In this document: positions 35,216 to 44,472 of the stretch, piece after piece | How positions within the stretch are numbered: the stretch's first letter is position 1 | How the letters are laid out: every line of letters starts with the position of its first letter | NCBI GenBank assembly: GCA_016183065.1 | Contig: JACPFF010000005.1 | Location: forward strand, 1-64,000 | Direction: 5' to 3' | Source of the DNA: Deltaproteobacteria bacterium | Lineage (GTDB): Bacteria > UBA10199 > GCA-002796325 > JACPFF01 | DNA: 64,000 bases | The notes under the pieces: generated by a model | Databases searched by the model: none | Told to the model about the DNA's origin: nothing | The model's input: only the letters and a program-made list of their open reading frames with translations | Program-made: the position numbers and the translations under genes

Positions 35216-37414
35216 ATGCCACGGGTACGACCGCCAACGACTGTTCGCGCGGGGTTGAATTTCAGAGGCACCACGGGAAAAGCCGCTGCCGTTTCTTCTG
35301 GACCAGGGCTTCCTGCAGCAGTGGGCGACATCGCCATTGCCGCCCTCGGCGCCCAATCCGCGGCAAGTGCTGCCCGGTGGGGCGCAACGCCGGGCCCAAT
35401 GCTCGCGAGCCAACTGCGACAGGCCGGTGAGCCCGCTCATCTGGTCGCCGCTCGCGAAGTTGAGTGCCTCATGGTTGAGATTCGTCACCGCACCGGATTT
35501 GGTGATCCGGCACACCAGATCATCTTGGACTCTCCTCATCTTCCTCATCAACACCTCACCCTCTGGCATGGACTCACAGACCCTGGCGAAGCAACGTGGG
35601 CCGCATGGGTGGAACATGGGAAAAGACTCGATAACGCACTACAACAGGGACCGGAGCCTCAAGGGATCGACCCCCTCCTGGAGGCCCTGTACGAATTAGG
35701 GGTCCGCTTTGAGTATACCACACCTCTCAGCCACATCGAGATGATGAACGATGCGGAGATGCTGGCCCTAATGCAACAGATGATCCAAGACGGGCTCCCA
35801 GAACCGATGGCCCGCACCCCCGGGGCCCATGTGGCACAGGGAGCGCCTCGGCAATGGATCGCATCCGCGGCACTGACCATGTTCCGGCTGATTGTCGTTC
35901 GCGGCCGTGATGATCGGCTGTATGCATTTCCACCGCAACTCGCTCGTCTGGATGCCCTCGTCCGTCTCTTGATCCGAAAAGCCGGCCTCGAGATTGAGTC
36001 CGCGTTCGAACAGATGACGGAGCTGATCTGCGGCCATATGGAGAACGCACGCGTGAATCGCCTCGAAACAGTCCCGGAAAGCTATGTTTCAGCGTTTACC
36101 CTCACTGTACGACACGCGCTGACCGATGGAGTGATTGACGGGCGAACAATTATGAAATTACTCGAAAAACGACATGGCTTTCGGACGATTGCTGAGTGGG
36201 CCGTGAAGTTCACTACACTGCAGGGGCACGTCTATTATTACGTCGATCCGTGCCGTTTTGCCAAATCAGTTGGCACACACGTGATGACCTCCCTGAGCAG
36301 CATGCAGGACCTCGTCGCCGCACTCAAATCACCGGTGGTGGAGGCTCGATTAGCCGCAATCGCCGGTCCTTCGAGATATTATGCCGTCAGTGGATACGGG
36401 GGATATGGGAAATCATGCAGAATCTCTGGCATCGAGGTTTCGCCGATATCCGCGGACCGCAATGAGTGGATGAGGGAGTTTCGAAAGAAACACCACCAGT
36501 GTGCTATTATCGATACGAGAGAGAGAGGCCCTGATCGCCTTGCCCGTGTCAAAAGTCTCCTCATGGCTGCTGTATGGGATAACATCGATCTCACCAACAT
36601 TGGCGCACCGGAAGCGATGAGCAGGCTCGAAGCGCACATTTGGACGACCGGGCGTGGTCTAGAGTACAGCCTTGCACAATATCAAGGAGAGAACAGATCA
36701 CGAATTGGACAATATGGCCCTGCAACATTTGTCGCTGATCTGAAAAATGGAGGGCATCTTCGATCGGCCTGGCACCGTATGTTCCCTCTGAAGCCCATAC
36801 CTGCCATGGTCCGGATTGAATTCGTCGATAAGAGTCGGCGTATTGGCGCAATCAGGATTGTTGCCGGCAGTGTCCAACCGCTTGCAATGCCGGCAGGTCG
36901 GGGACAGATCACCCTACAGATCGATGAGGGGAGTCGTGCACCGACACTACTCCATCATTCTGCGAGGGTAGATACTATCGCCATCTGGGATGAAATCGAT
37001 CTCCATTCTGTCGGGCAGGCGAAAGGCATTTCTCGGCTCGCGGCCCAAATATGGGCAACACGACGCGACGTTGTTCAAGGATTGACGCAATATAAACAGC
37101 AGTACGAAACGGTCATCGGTTCCTATCTGGTGCACTCCTTTGTCGCCGATCTGCAGGAAGCGGCCCAACTCGCAACCGCCTGGGCGATGGCGTTTCCCGG
37201 CATCTCGATCCCCTCCGCCATTCGAGTACAATGGACGAATGCGCCTCTTCAGATGATCGGCAAGATTCGCTTTTCTGATGCCACAACACTCGGTTCCCCG
37301 TTGAAAAAGCATGAAGGCGAGCTCTCGGTGCAACGGACGGACGGTCGATATGTGATACCGCCATCCACGGTCAGCGGCTACGGCCGCGAAGAGATCCTTG
37401 CGGCATTGTCATAG
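35216..37414 (+). CDS. Orphan 732-aa protein with duplicated C-terminal domain
   Basis: N-terminal LGAQSAASAARWGATPGP; two copies of a roughly 100-aa [IV]WD-x-IDL...SRL-x-A-x-IW...FVADL module. Confidence 0.7.
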   Translation: MPRVRPPTTVRAGLNFRGTTGKAAAVSSGPGLPAAVGDIAIAALGAQSAASAARWGATPGPMLASQLRQAGEPAHLVAAREVECLMVEIRHRTGFGDPAHQIILDSPHLPHQHLTLWHGLTDPGEATWAAWVEHGKRLDNALQQGPEPQGIDPLLEALYELGVRFEYTTPLSHIEMMNDAEMLALMQQMIQDGLPEPMARTPGAHVAQGAPRQWIASAALTMFRLIVVRGRDDRLYAFPPQLARLDALVRLLIRKAGLEIESAFEQMTELICGHMENARVNRLETVPESYVSAFTLTVRHALTDGVIDGRTIMKLLEKRHGFRTIAEWAVKFTTLQGHVYYYVDPCRFAKSVGTHVMTSLSSMQDLVAALKSPVVEARLAAIAGPSRYYAVSGYGGYGKSCRISGIEVSPISADRNEWMREFRKKHHQCAIIDTRERGPDRLARVKSLLMAAVWDNIDLTNIGAPEAMSRLEAHIWTTGRGLEYSLAQYQGENRSRIGQYGPATFVADLKNGGHLRSAWHRMFPLKPIPAMVRIEFVDKSRRIGAIRIVAGSVQPLAMPAGRGQITLQIDEGSRAPTLLHHSARVDTIAIWDEIDLHSVGQAKGISRLAAQIWATRRDVVQGLTQYKQQYETVIGSYLVHSFVADLQEAAQLATAWAMAFPGISIPSAIRVQWTNAPLQMIGKIRFSDATTLGSPLKKHEGELSVQRTDGRYVIPPSTVSGYGREEILAALS

Positions 37415-37442
37415 ATTCCCACGCGTAAGCGCATGGTCCTCG

Positions 37443-37548
37443 GCAGCTCGCGTCGCCCGTAGGAAGCTATCCAGCGAGCACGGCGAGCGTGAGGGGGAGG
37501 CTCCACCGGCTTTGCCGGTGGAGGGGGCGACGTGAGCCCCTCCAATAG
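37443..37548. repeat. Dispersed intergenic hairpin element, copy R2
   Basis: CTCCACCGGC-TTT-GCCGGTGGAG (37501-37523), then CGTGAGCCCCTCCAATAG (37531-37548). Confidence 0.75.
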
Positions 37549-37614
37549 AAGAGACGCAACCTTTCCTGAATGTTGCCGATAATACGTATTGAGGGGATCA
37601 CCGAAGGAACCCAC

Positions 37615-38139
37615 ATGTTACGCAAATCACGTCGCCGGACGTTTGGACTCGCCATCATCGCGGTGGTCGTGATCCTTGGCGCGCTCTGGTATCGGACACA
37701 TCCACAAGATATTGTTTTTGCTGGTGAAAATTCAACTCGTTTGATCGATCGATATGCCGATCGGATGGCAAAATACGCCGATCCCAATTTCTATGAAGGG
37801 CATTTTCAGCAGCGCCCGCGAACCGAGGGAGAATGCGCATATTTCGGCCTCCAACGACACGGGGCGGTCACGATTGCGATGGTCTCGGCACAACATCTGG
37901 CACTGACGATCAACGACCTCCCGTTTACCCTTACGGGAAGTGATCCGTCGCAGTTTGACATGTATTACTACACTGGCGAGCTCAGCTCGATCCGCTACGA
38001 AGTCGCGATCTCGACGCAGCGACGCGCGGAAACTGGCGATGACCTGCTGGCACTCTTCCTGACTGGCGCCGGACATCACTGCACCGCGCTCTTTGATCGG
38101 ACCGCGGTGTTTGACCTTCAGTCGACAAAAATTAATTAG
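37615..38139 (+). CDS. Single-TM hypothetical protein
   Basis: MLRKSRRRTFGLAIIAVVVILGALWYR N-terminal anchor. Confidence 0.55.
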   Translation: MLRKSRRRTFGLAIIAVVVILGALWYRTHPQDIVFAGENSTRLIDRYADRMAKYADPNFYEGHFQQRPRTEGECAYFGLQRHGAVTIAMVSAQHLALTINDLPFTLTGSDPSQFDMYYYTGELSSIRYEVAISTQRRAETGDDLLALFLTGAGHHCTALFDRTAVFDLQSTKIN

Positions 38140-38379
38140 TTGGAATTCCTCAATACCATTGATTTTACTTATTTTTTATACATTTTCGTCCCGACATGGA
38201 AAATTCCGCTTGCGTAAATCATCAATGCGTCGCATAGTCTGAAAAGATTACGTTTGAGGATGTGCAGTTAATGAAGTCGGAGTCCAAAAGGGTACCACTC
38301 ACGAAACATTCGGTGCGTTCCAAATGTAGGGGCTACAATATCTGTTCCCCAAATAGCAGACAGTAAAAGGAGGGTCTCA

Positions 38380-38589
38380 ATGTCGAGACAACGTGGAACC
38401 GTAAAATGGTTCAATGAAAGTAAAGGGTTCGGGTTCATCACCCCCGAGAATGGTGGCAAGGATCTCTTTGTCCACTTTTCGAATATCGTCGGTGACGGCT
38501 TCAAATCCCTCGAAGAAAACCAAAAGGTGGAATTCGAGGTCGAGGTCGGACCGAAGGGTGAGTTCGCGGCAAAAGTTGAAAAGGTCTAA
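38380..38589 (+). CDS. csp: Cold shock protein
   Basis: [44 protein letters not shown]. Confidence 0.96.
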   Translation: MSRQRGTVKWFNESKGFGFITPENGGKDLFVHFSNIVGDGFKSLEENQKVEFEVEVGPKGEFAAKVEKV

Positions 38590-38613
38590 GACCGTCAACA
38601 TTCCTTACGACAC

Positions 38614-38643
38614 ACCGCCGTTCAGCACATGCTGAACGGCGGT
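38614..38643. terminator. Strong hairpin shared by convergent csp and GIY-YIG genes
   Basis: ACCGCCGTTCAGCA-CA-TGCTGAACGGCGGT 14-bp perfect stem followed by TGTGTTT. Confidence 0.75.
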
Positions 38644-38918
38644 TGTGTTTCTGGACGAGGGCCGCAAATGCCCACACGATCGATCAAGGCCAGTTTCTCC
38701 CGCCGCGACCAGTGTTTGATTTCGACCTCTCGCTTGAGCGCCGCCGATTTGGTCTCGAAAGTCTCATGATACCGGAGGGCCGCAAAGCCGAAACCGCGCA
38801 CGAATTTGGCCCCACGACCATCACGGTGTTGGGCCATCCGCCGCTCGAGGTCGGTCGTATAGCCCACATAGAGCCGCCCGTCCGCCGCTTCGAGGATGTA
38901 GACAAAATGTGAGGCCAT
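38622..38918 (-). CDS. GIY-YIG nuclease family protein
   Basis: HFVYILEAADGRLYVGYTTDLERRMAQHRDGRGAKFVRGFG...REVEIKHWSRREKLALI. Confidence 0.93.
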   Translation of the reverse strand: MASHFVYILEAADGRLYVGYTTDLERRMAQHRDGRGAKFVRGFGFAALRYHETFETKSAALKREVEIKHWSRREKLALIDRVGICGPRPETQPPFSMC

Positions 38919-38994
38919 GAGGGGAGTATAGTCTCTCGCGAGGCAGACGCAATCTTTGTCTGTCGCCCGCATTTTGCACTGCAACGAATCCGTT

Positions 38995-39411
38995 TTACGC
39001 GGTGGTGTATGCCCGAAAACCCGCGATGGCAAAGTGGTGGTCAAAGGTAAAGGCGGTTTCCAATTTCCGTGCCGTCATTACGGCAAACGAGACGGCATCC
39101 GTCATCGAAAACGCTTGGTCGGCAAAGCGCTCCAGCCATTCCAATGCCGAAATTTCGATCTCTCGTGTCACCGAAAACACGTCAAGGCGGTGCGAGCCGT
39201 AGATTTCCCGCGCCACCTGCAGCCCTCCCTTGGCATTGATCCGGTACGAAAGCAGCGTAATGAGCTCGGCAACGACGAAGTTGGTGGTCAGACACGCTAC
39301 GCCACGCGTGGCAATCTCCCGCCACGTCTTCACCGCCCCTGCATGATGCGCATCCCGAGCCACATATCGGGCATAAAAGGCCCCGGTGTCGATAAACAGG
39401 CTCTGTGTCAA
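38995..39411 (-). CDS. PIN-domain toxin, VapC-like
   Basis: LFIDTGAFYARY...TNFVVAELITLL...SMTDAVSFAVM...TFDHHFAIAGF. Confidence 0.9.
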   Translation of the reverse strand: MTQSLFIDTGAFYARYVARDAHHAGAVKTWREIATRGVACLTTNFVVAELITLLSYRINAKGGLQVAREIYGSHRLDVFSVTREIEISALEWLERFADQAFSMTDAVSFAVMTARKLETAFTFDHHFAIAGFRAYTTA

Positions 39412-39650
39412 TGCGGTCCCCGCTGCAGCAAATAGTGGTCGTGATGCTGCGCCTCATCGGTCGGACCATGCTCCTGAAAGATCGTCTGACTGGCAAAAAA
39501 GGAATCCTGGCCGGTTTTACCGCGAAGGATCAGGAGGTATTTTTCCAGGACCTGACGCACCATTTCCCCGAACGAAATCCCCTTTTTGTGTGCTGCACGC
39601 TCTAAGGCTGATTTGACCGTCTCAGGCAGCATGATCGTTGTTCTGTGCAT
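39408..39650 (-). CDS. RHH antitoxin, VapB-like
   Basis: RTTIMLPETVKSALERAAHKKGISFGEMVRQVLEKYL; overlaps VapC-like start. Confidence 0.85.
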   Translation of the reverse strand: MHRTTIMLPETVKSALERAAHKKGISFGEMVRQVLEKYLLILRGKTGQDSFFASQTIFQEHGPTDEAQHHDHYLLQRGPH

Positions 39651-39651
39651 A

Positions 39652-39679
39652 TATATTATTATAATTATGACATAATATA
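39652..39679. promoter_or_regulatory. Inverted repeat upstream of vapB-like gene
   Basis: TATATTAT-N12-ATAATATA. Confidence 0.4.
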
Positions 39680-39799
39680 ATGCAAGAGGAATCTTGTGTG
39701 GTCAGATGCAGCATCGCCTCTGGCTGATGGGGGCCCTGATGGGGATGAGGTACATACCTTGCAAAAAAAACGCGGAAAGAGGTGTCCGCATCACTCCGT

Positions 39800-40405
39800 C
39801 TATGGCCACAAGAACGAGAACCCGCCGGTAAAGGTGGTGTCGACATCAAACCGCGCGCCTTGCGGGCGCGGAGTCATGTGGGCGTAATTGTTGACATCGA
39901 TCACCACGGCATACCATGAGGCCCGTGGATAGAGTTTGACCCCGCCGCCGAGGACGCCCATCGGCTCCCATACGGCATTGAGCTGCATGCTGCCGGCCCC
40001 CACGGTCAGATAAAAATCCATTTCGACCATCCTGCGCCCAAGGCGGAGCGCGGCATCGTTGGAGATCAACACCTCGCCACTCACCATGTGAATGTCGCGC
40101 GTCGTGAGACTCTGGCCATAAGCCCCGCTGGCATCGGCTCTGTTGCGGACATAACCGTAGTGCGCGCCCAGCGCCCATGTCTCATTGACATGGTATCGGC
40201 CCCTGGCGCCGGCCGTCCACGTCTGGCCGAGATGGCGCCCCAGATAACTCCCGCCATAGGGATTCAATTCCCATTGATGACATGCCCGGTGGCGCATGGC
40301 GGGATCGAGTGCCATCGAGAGAGAAGTCGTTGCCTCGGCGCCCTGGAGTGACATCGCGAGGCACCCGATGAACGTCAACAGGAAGAGCGATGGGCCATGG
40401 CGCAT
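39800..40405 (-). CDS. Putative outer-membrane beta-barrel protein
   Basis: Signal peptide MRHGPSLFLLTFIGCLAMSLQGAEA; alternating aromatic pattern; C-terminal FSFLWP. Confidence 0.55.
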   Translation of the reverse strand: MRHGPSLFLLTFIGCLAMSLQGAEATTSLSMALDPAMRHRACHQWELNPYGGSYLGRHLGQTWTAGARGRYHVNETWALGAHYGYVRNRADASGAYGQSLTTRDIHMVSGEVLISNDAALRLGRRMVEMDFYLTVGAGSMQLNAVWEPMGVLGGGVKLYPRASWYAVVIDVNNYAHMTPRPQGARFDVDTTFTGGFSFLWP

Positions 40406-40429
40406 GGCCGCTCTCTATACAGAAATCCT

Positions 40430-42385
40430 CTATGCCGCAATCCCTTCTCGTGATGCGGCACTGGCAAAGGCTCGGCACACAGCCTCAACGGAATCGATGC
40501 CACCCTGCAGGACCCGCGAGGCCACATGCCGCAGCGTGGTTGATTGAATCGGCAGTGGGAGGAACGAGAGCAATCGACGCATCTGTTGATTGTCCACCGC
40601 ATCCTGGCTGATCACCACGCGGAGGACCATCCATGCTTCCTCATCGGTCCCAGGCCGCCATGTCGTGATCCGGCGCCCAATGTCCTGTTCGAGCTTCGCG
40701 GCACCGTGGGCGCGAAGCGTCTCCAGCTGCTGCAACGAGGCGATCCCCCTGGCGGCCGTGCCGTTGCCAGGAAGATGGCTCCTCCCGTCCGCTGTCACAC
40801 CAAGTGCATCGCAGGCACTTTGAAACAACTCCTGCTCCCATCGAAGCCTACGCCCGTGCGGGATATATTCGGGAATCGTCGCCAGCGGATTCGTCTCAAC
40901 AAAGAGCAAACTCGCCGTCGCAAAGTCGCTGGCCGCCCAGCCGCGGAGCATGGCCATCCGGTATTCCATGCCAATCGTTTGCGATCGGAGATATCGTTGC
41001 CACATGGCATAGAGTACCAACCAATCGATCACCACCGGCACCCCACTCGGCAGGGAAGGGTCTCCCTCCATTCTCTTCTCAAACGCCGCCACGTCCGTGG
41101 ATGTCGCATGGACACTCCGTAACCAATCAGATAACTGCGCCACCCGTGACGGCCGCAAAGATCGGTGTTCGTCTTCCGACCCGGCAGGCCGTGCAGTAGT
41201 GAACGGTGACGGCGATTGCGCGGTGCGGATGGAGGGGTGGTCAATACGGTCAAAAGAGATCTCCAGAGAAAATGTGGAATCGTTCAGCACGCTCCGCAGC
41301 ACCCCTTCGAGCATCTGCAAACACTCTGGCGACGTCCCCGAGAGCGGCGCGTGGCTGATACGCTCTGTCCCCTCCGGAGTATCCTGCCACTGTTTTGTTC
41401 GCTCTGCGGTAATCGCGGCACGCCATGCACTGAGGATCTGTGGGATGAGGACCTTGCGATGCTGGTGTTCCCCCTTTGGGATGTCGATCAACCCCTGATG
41501 GTTCAGATGCCGGTCAATCACCCAGCGGAGGGCTGTCACGACATGAAAGGCCCGCAATCGTTCCAACAACACGCCGATAGCCTGCAGCCCACCCGATCCA
41601 AATGCATAACTGAAGATCGCCATGATATCTCGGGCATCGCGTTGGGTCCGTTTCACTGACGGGCCAAATAAAAGCTGGCCCAAGGCCGTGACCCGATTGC
41701 AGGCCGTGCTGGCCCTGGCCGCAACCCACTGTTCGACGAAGGCCTCTATCGGTCCCTGCCAGTGCGATGTGACGGGACCCGCTGGCCCGACCTGGGCGTG
41801 GCCCGCGCGTTCGAGGGCCGCCATGACAAATCGAACCCCTTCTGCGGCAAGTTGCGCATCAAAAATGTGCCCCTCGCGTTGCGCCGCTTCACGGAGGGCC
41901 GCGGCCAATTGATCGGGAAACTCCGTCACCGCGAGTTTCTGCAAAAAAGCGAGGACCATCATTCGCAGGTGCCGTAGCTGCCGGGTCTGCGTCTGTGGCA
42001 CGACATGGAGCACGGCGTCGGCGATACGCCCTGCAGGAACGTCTGCCGCGCGCCGATGGACGGTGGCAGAGAGGGCCCGAAAAAGGAGTCGTCCGTGGTG
42101 GACGCGATGCTGTTTTGTCGTATCGGCGCGGGCGGCCCACTGGGCCAGGGCCTGCGAGGCACGATCGATGAGCCCCTCTTCGGATGTAGGACCATGGGGC
42201 GCGCGTGCGCCGAGTCTGCGCACGGGTCCATGCCAGAGTCGCAAGGCCTGCGGCGGAACAATACGGGGAGCGTGCCCCCCTGCCAACACCGTCCGGCCTG
42301 TTGACACCGTTCTCCGGGCCGCGAAAGATGCAGAACGTCCTGCAACCCCCGAGAATCCTACGTTCGCAGCGCCTTTTATCGTCAT
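40430..42385 (-). CDS. Large orphan hypothetical protein
   Basis: Long ORF (651 aa from MTIKGAANVGF); Ala/Gly-rich N-terminus. Confidence 0.6.
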   Translation of the reverse strand: MTIKGAANVGFSGVAGRSASFAARRTVSTGRTVLAGGHAPRIVPPQALRLWHGPVRRLGARAPHGPTSEEGLIDRASQALAQWAARADTTKQHRVHHGRLLFRALSATVHRRAADVPAGRIADAVLHVVPQTQTRQLRHLRMMVLAFLQKLAVTEFPDQLAAALREAAQREGHIFDAQLAAEGVRFVMAALERAGHAQVGPAGPVTSHWQGPIEAFVEQWVAARASTACNRVTALGQLLFGPSVKRTQRDARDIMAIFSYAFGSGGLQAIGVLLERLRAFHVVTALRWVIDRHLNHQGLIDIPKGEHQHRKVLIPQILSAWRAAITAERTKQWQDTPEGTERISHAPLSGTSPECLQMLEGVLRSVLNDSTFSLEISFDRIDHPSIRTAQSPSPFTTARPAGSEDEHRSLRPSRVAQLSDWLRSVHATSTDVAAFEKRMEGDPSLPSGVPVVIDWLVLYAMWQRYLRSQTIGMEYRMAMLRGWAASDFATASLLFVETNPLATIPEYIPHGRRLRWEQELFQSACDALGVTADGRSHLPGNGTAARGIASLQQLETLRAHGAAKLEQDIGRRITTWRPGTDEEAWMVLRVVISQDAVDNQQMRRLLSFLPLPIQSTTLRHVASRVLQGGIDSVEAVCRAFASAASREGIAA

Positions 42386-42596
42386 CAATCCTCCACGGCA
42401 GCCCCTAGCAAGAGCTTCGGCCCCCCGCAAGGATAGTTGCGTCGGTCGAAGACGAGAGCATGGCGCAGATGCACTGCAATGGCTCGTGGCTCGTTATTGG
42501 TGGACATGCGCCGCTTTTCCATTAGACTGGTCGCATCGAATACACTCCATCACCACATGATCCTATCGGCATGGCGGATCAGTGTCTGCCTCATGT

Positions 42597-42632
42597 GTGG
42601 GGCTCCACGGCCCAGCGCGCACGGCGCACGAG
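42597..42632. repeat. Dispersed intergenic element, 5' half only (R4)
   Basis: GTGGGGCTCCACGGCCCAGCGCGCACGGCGCACGAG vs R3 GTGGGGCCCCACGACCCAGCGCGCACCGCGCGCGAG. Confidence 0.65.
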
Positions 42633-42639
42633 AAATTTC

Positions 42640-44469
42640 ATGACCAGAGCAACGAACACGAGCATCCGAAACATTGCCATTATTGCCCACGTCGATCACG
42701 GAAAAACGACGTTGGTCGATGCCCTTTTCCGACAGTGCGGCTCCCTGAGCAATCTGAGTCAGATGATGCAGCAGGAGCGCGTGATGGACAACCTGGACCT
42801 GGAACGGGAGCGCGGCATCACCATTGCCGCAAAAAATTGCTCGGTCGAGTACCAGGGAATCAAGATCAACATCATCGATACGCCGGGCCACGCGGACTTT
42901 GGCGGCGAGGTGGAACGCGCCCTCACCATGGCCGACGGCGCCATCCTTCTCGTCGATGCCGCCGAAGGGCCCCTTCCGCAGACGCGATTTGTGCTGGAAA
43001 AGGCGCTGCAGGCGGGGCTCACCATGATGGTCATCATCAACAAGATCGACCGGCGCGATGCGCGACCGGAAGAGGTCCTTGACGAGATCTACGGGCTCTT
43101 TATCGATCTGGGCGCGCATGATGCGCAGATCGACTTTCCCGTCTATTACGCCATCGGACGTGACGGCATTGTCAGGCGTTCTCTGGAGGGGACGGAAACG
43201 GACCTCTCCGCACTCTTTGCGGGGATCATCGAACATGTTCCACCGCCACAGTATGACACGGAGGAACCGTTCCAGATGCTCGTTTGCAACATCGGGTATT
43301 CCGACTACACTGGTCGCCTCGCGATCGGGCGAGTCTTTCACGGGACCGTCAGGAAAAATGACCGTCTCGTCTGCATGACAAAAGGTGGCGCGATTGTGCC
43401 GCTCACCGTCACCACGTTGCAGGTCTACGACGGGACCAGGATCATCAATGTGGATCAAGCGGTGCCCGGCGAAATCGTTGTGCTGGCTGGCGCCAATGAT
43501 GTGACGATCGGCGACACGATCTGCCATGCCGAACGCCCAAAGGCCCTCCCCCGCGTGCGCGTCGACGAACCGACCGTGGCCATGCAGTTCATGGGGAACT
43601 CCTCGCCGCTCGCCGGACGCGAGGGGGCGTGGGTGCAAACCCGCCGCATCTTCGAACGACTGCAGAAAGAGGCGCTCTTTAACGTGGCCATCGAGGTCGA
43701 TACGGTCTGTCAGGGCGATCGCTTTTCGGTCAAAGGACGCGGGGAATTCCAGCTGGCCGTGATCATCGAAACCATGCGACGCGAGGGGTACGAACTGTGC
43801 GTCGGGCGCCCGCAGATCCTCTTCCACCAGGAAGAGGGGATCCAGAAAGAACCGATCGAACATCTCGTGATCGATTGCGAGGAATGCTACACCGGTGTCA
43901 TCACGGAAAAGCTCGCTCTGCGCAAGGGCCGCATGGTCAACATGCGGCCGTTTGGGACAGGACGTGTGCGGCTTGAGTTCTCGATCCCCACACGCGGGCT
44001 GATCGGTTACCGGAGCGAGTTTCTCACGGATACCAAAGGGAACGGGATTATGAGTGCGTTTGTGGAGGGCTATGAACCGCATCGTGGACCGATCGTCTCC
44101 CGCACCACGGGCTCACTGGTGGCGGATCGCGCGGGAAGCGCAGTCCCCTACGCCCTCTTCAATCTGGAGCCCCGCGGACGACTCTTTGTCGTCCCCGGTG
44201 ATCCGGTCTACGAAGGGATGGTCATCGGTGAACATACGCGCGACAACGATCTGAATGTGAATCCGACAAAAGAAAAGAAGCTCACCAATATGCGCGCCGC
44301 GGGCCGCGACGAAAACGTCATCCTGACGCCCGTGCTCTCCCTCACCCTGGAACAGGCGATTGAATTCATCAAGGACGATGAACTCGTCGAGGTGACGCCA
44401 AAATCGATCCGCCTCCGCAAGATGCATCTGGATCCCTTTGAGCGGAAAACCCGCGCAAGAAGTGCCTAG
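42640..44469 (+). CDS. typA: Translational GTPase TypA/BipA
   Basis: IRNIAIIAHVDHGKTTLVDALF...RERGITIAAKN...DTPGHADFGGEVER...NKIDR. Confidence 0.97.
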   Translation: MTRATNTSIRNIAIIAHVDHGKTTLVDALFRQCGSLSNLSQMMQQERVMDNLDLERERGITIAAKNCSVEYQGIKINIIDTPGHADFGGEVERALTMADGAILLVDAAEGPLPQTRFVLEKALQAGLTMMVIINKIDRRDARPEEVLDEIYGLFIDLGAHDAQIDFPVYYAIGRDGIVRRSLEGTETDLSALFAGIIEHVPPPQYDTEEPFQMLVCNIGYSDYTGRLAIGRVFHGTVRKNDRLVCMTKGGAIVPLTVTTLQVYDGTRIINVDQAVPGEIVVLAGANDVTIGDTICHAERPKALPRVRVDEPTVAMQFMGNSSPLAGREGAWVQTRRIFERLQKEALFNVAIEVDTVCQGDRFSVKGRGEFQLAVIIETMRREGYELCVGRPQILFHQEEGIQKEPIEHLVIDCEECYTGVITEKLALRKGRMVNMRPFGTGRVRLEFSIPTRGLIGYRSEFLTDTKGNGIMSAFVEGYEPHRGPIVSRTTGSLVADRAGSAVPYALFNLEPRGRLFVVPGDPVYEGMVIGEHTRDNDLNVNPTKEKKLTNMRAAGRDENVILTPVLSLTLEQAIEFIKDDELVEVTPKSIRLRKMHLDPFERKTRARSA

Positions 44470-44472
44470 GAC

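Noticed and set aside
31213-37414. Interpreting the orphan cluster as a known type III/VI secretion locus
   Set aside because: No recognisable secretion-apparatus component (VgrG, Hcp, ClpV, FliI/YscN-like) is present
42550-44082. 510-aa minus-strand ORF
   Set aside because: Antisense shadow of typA
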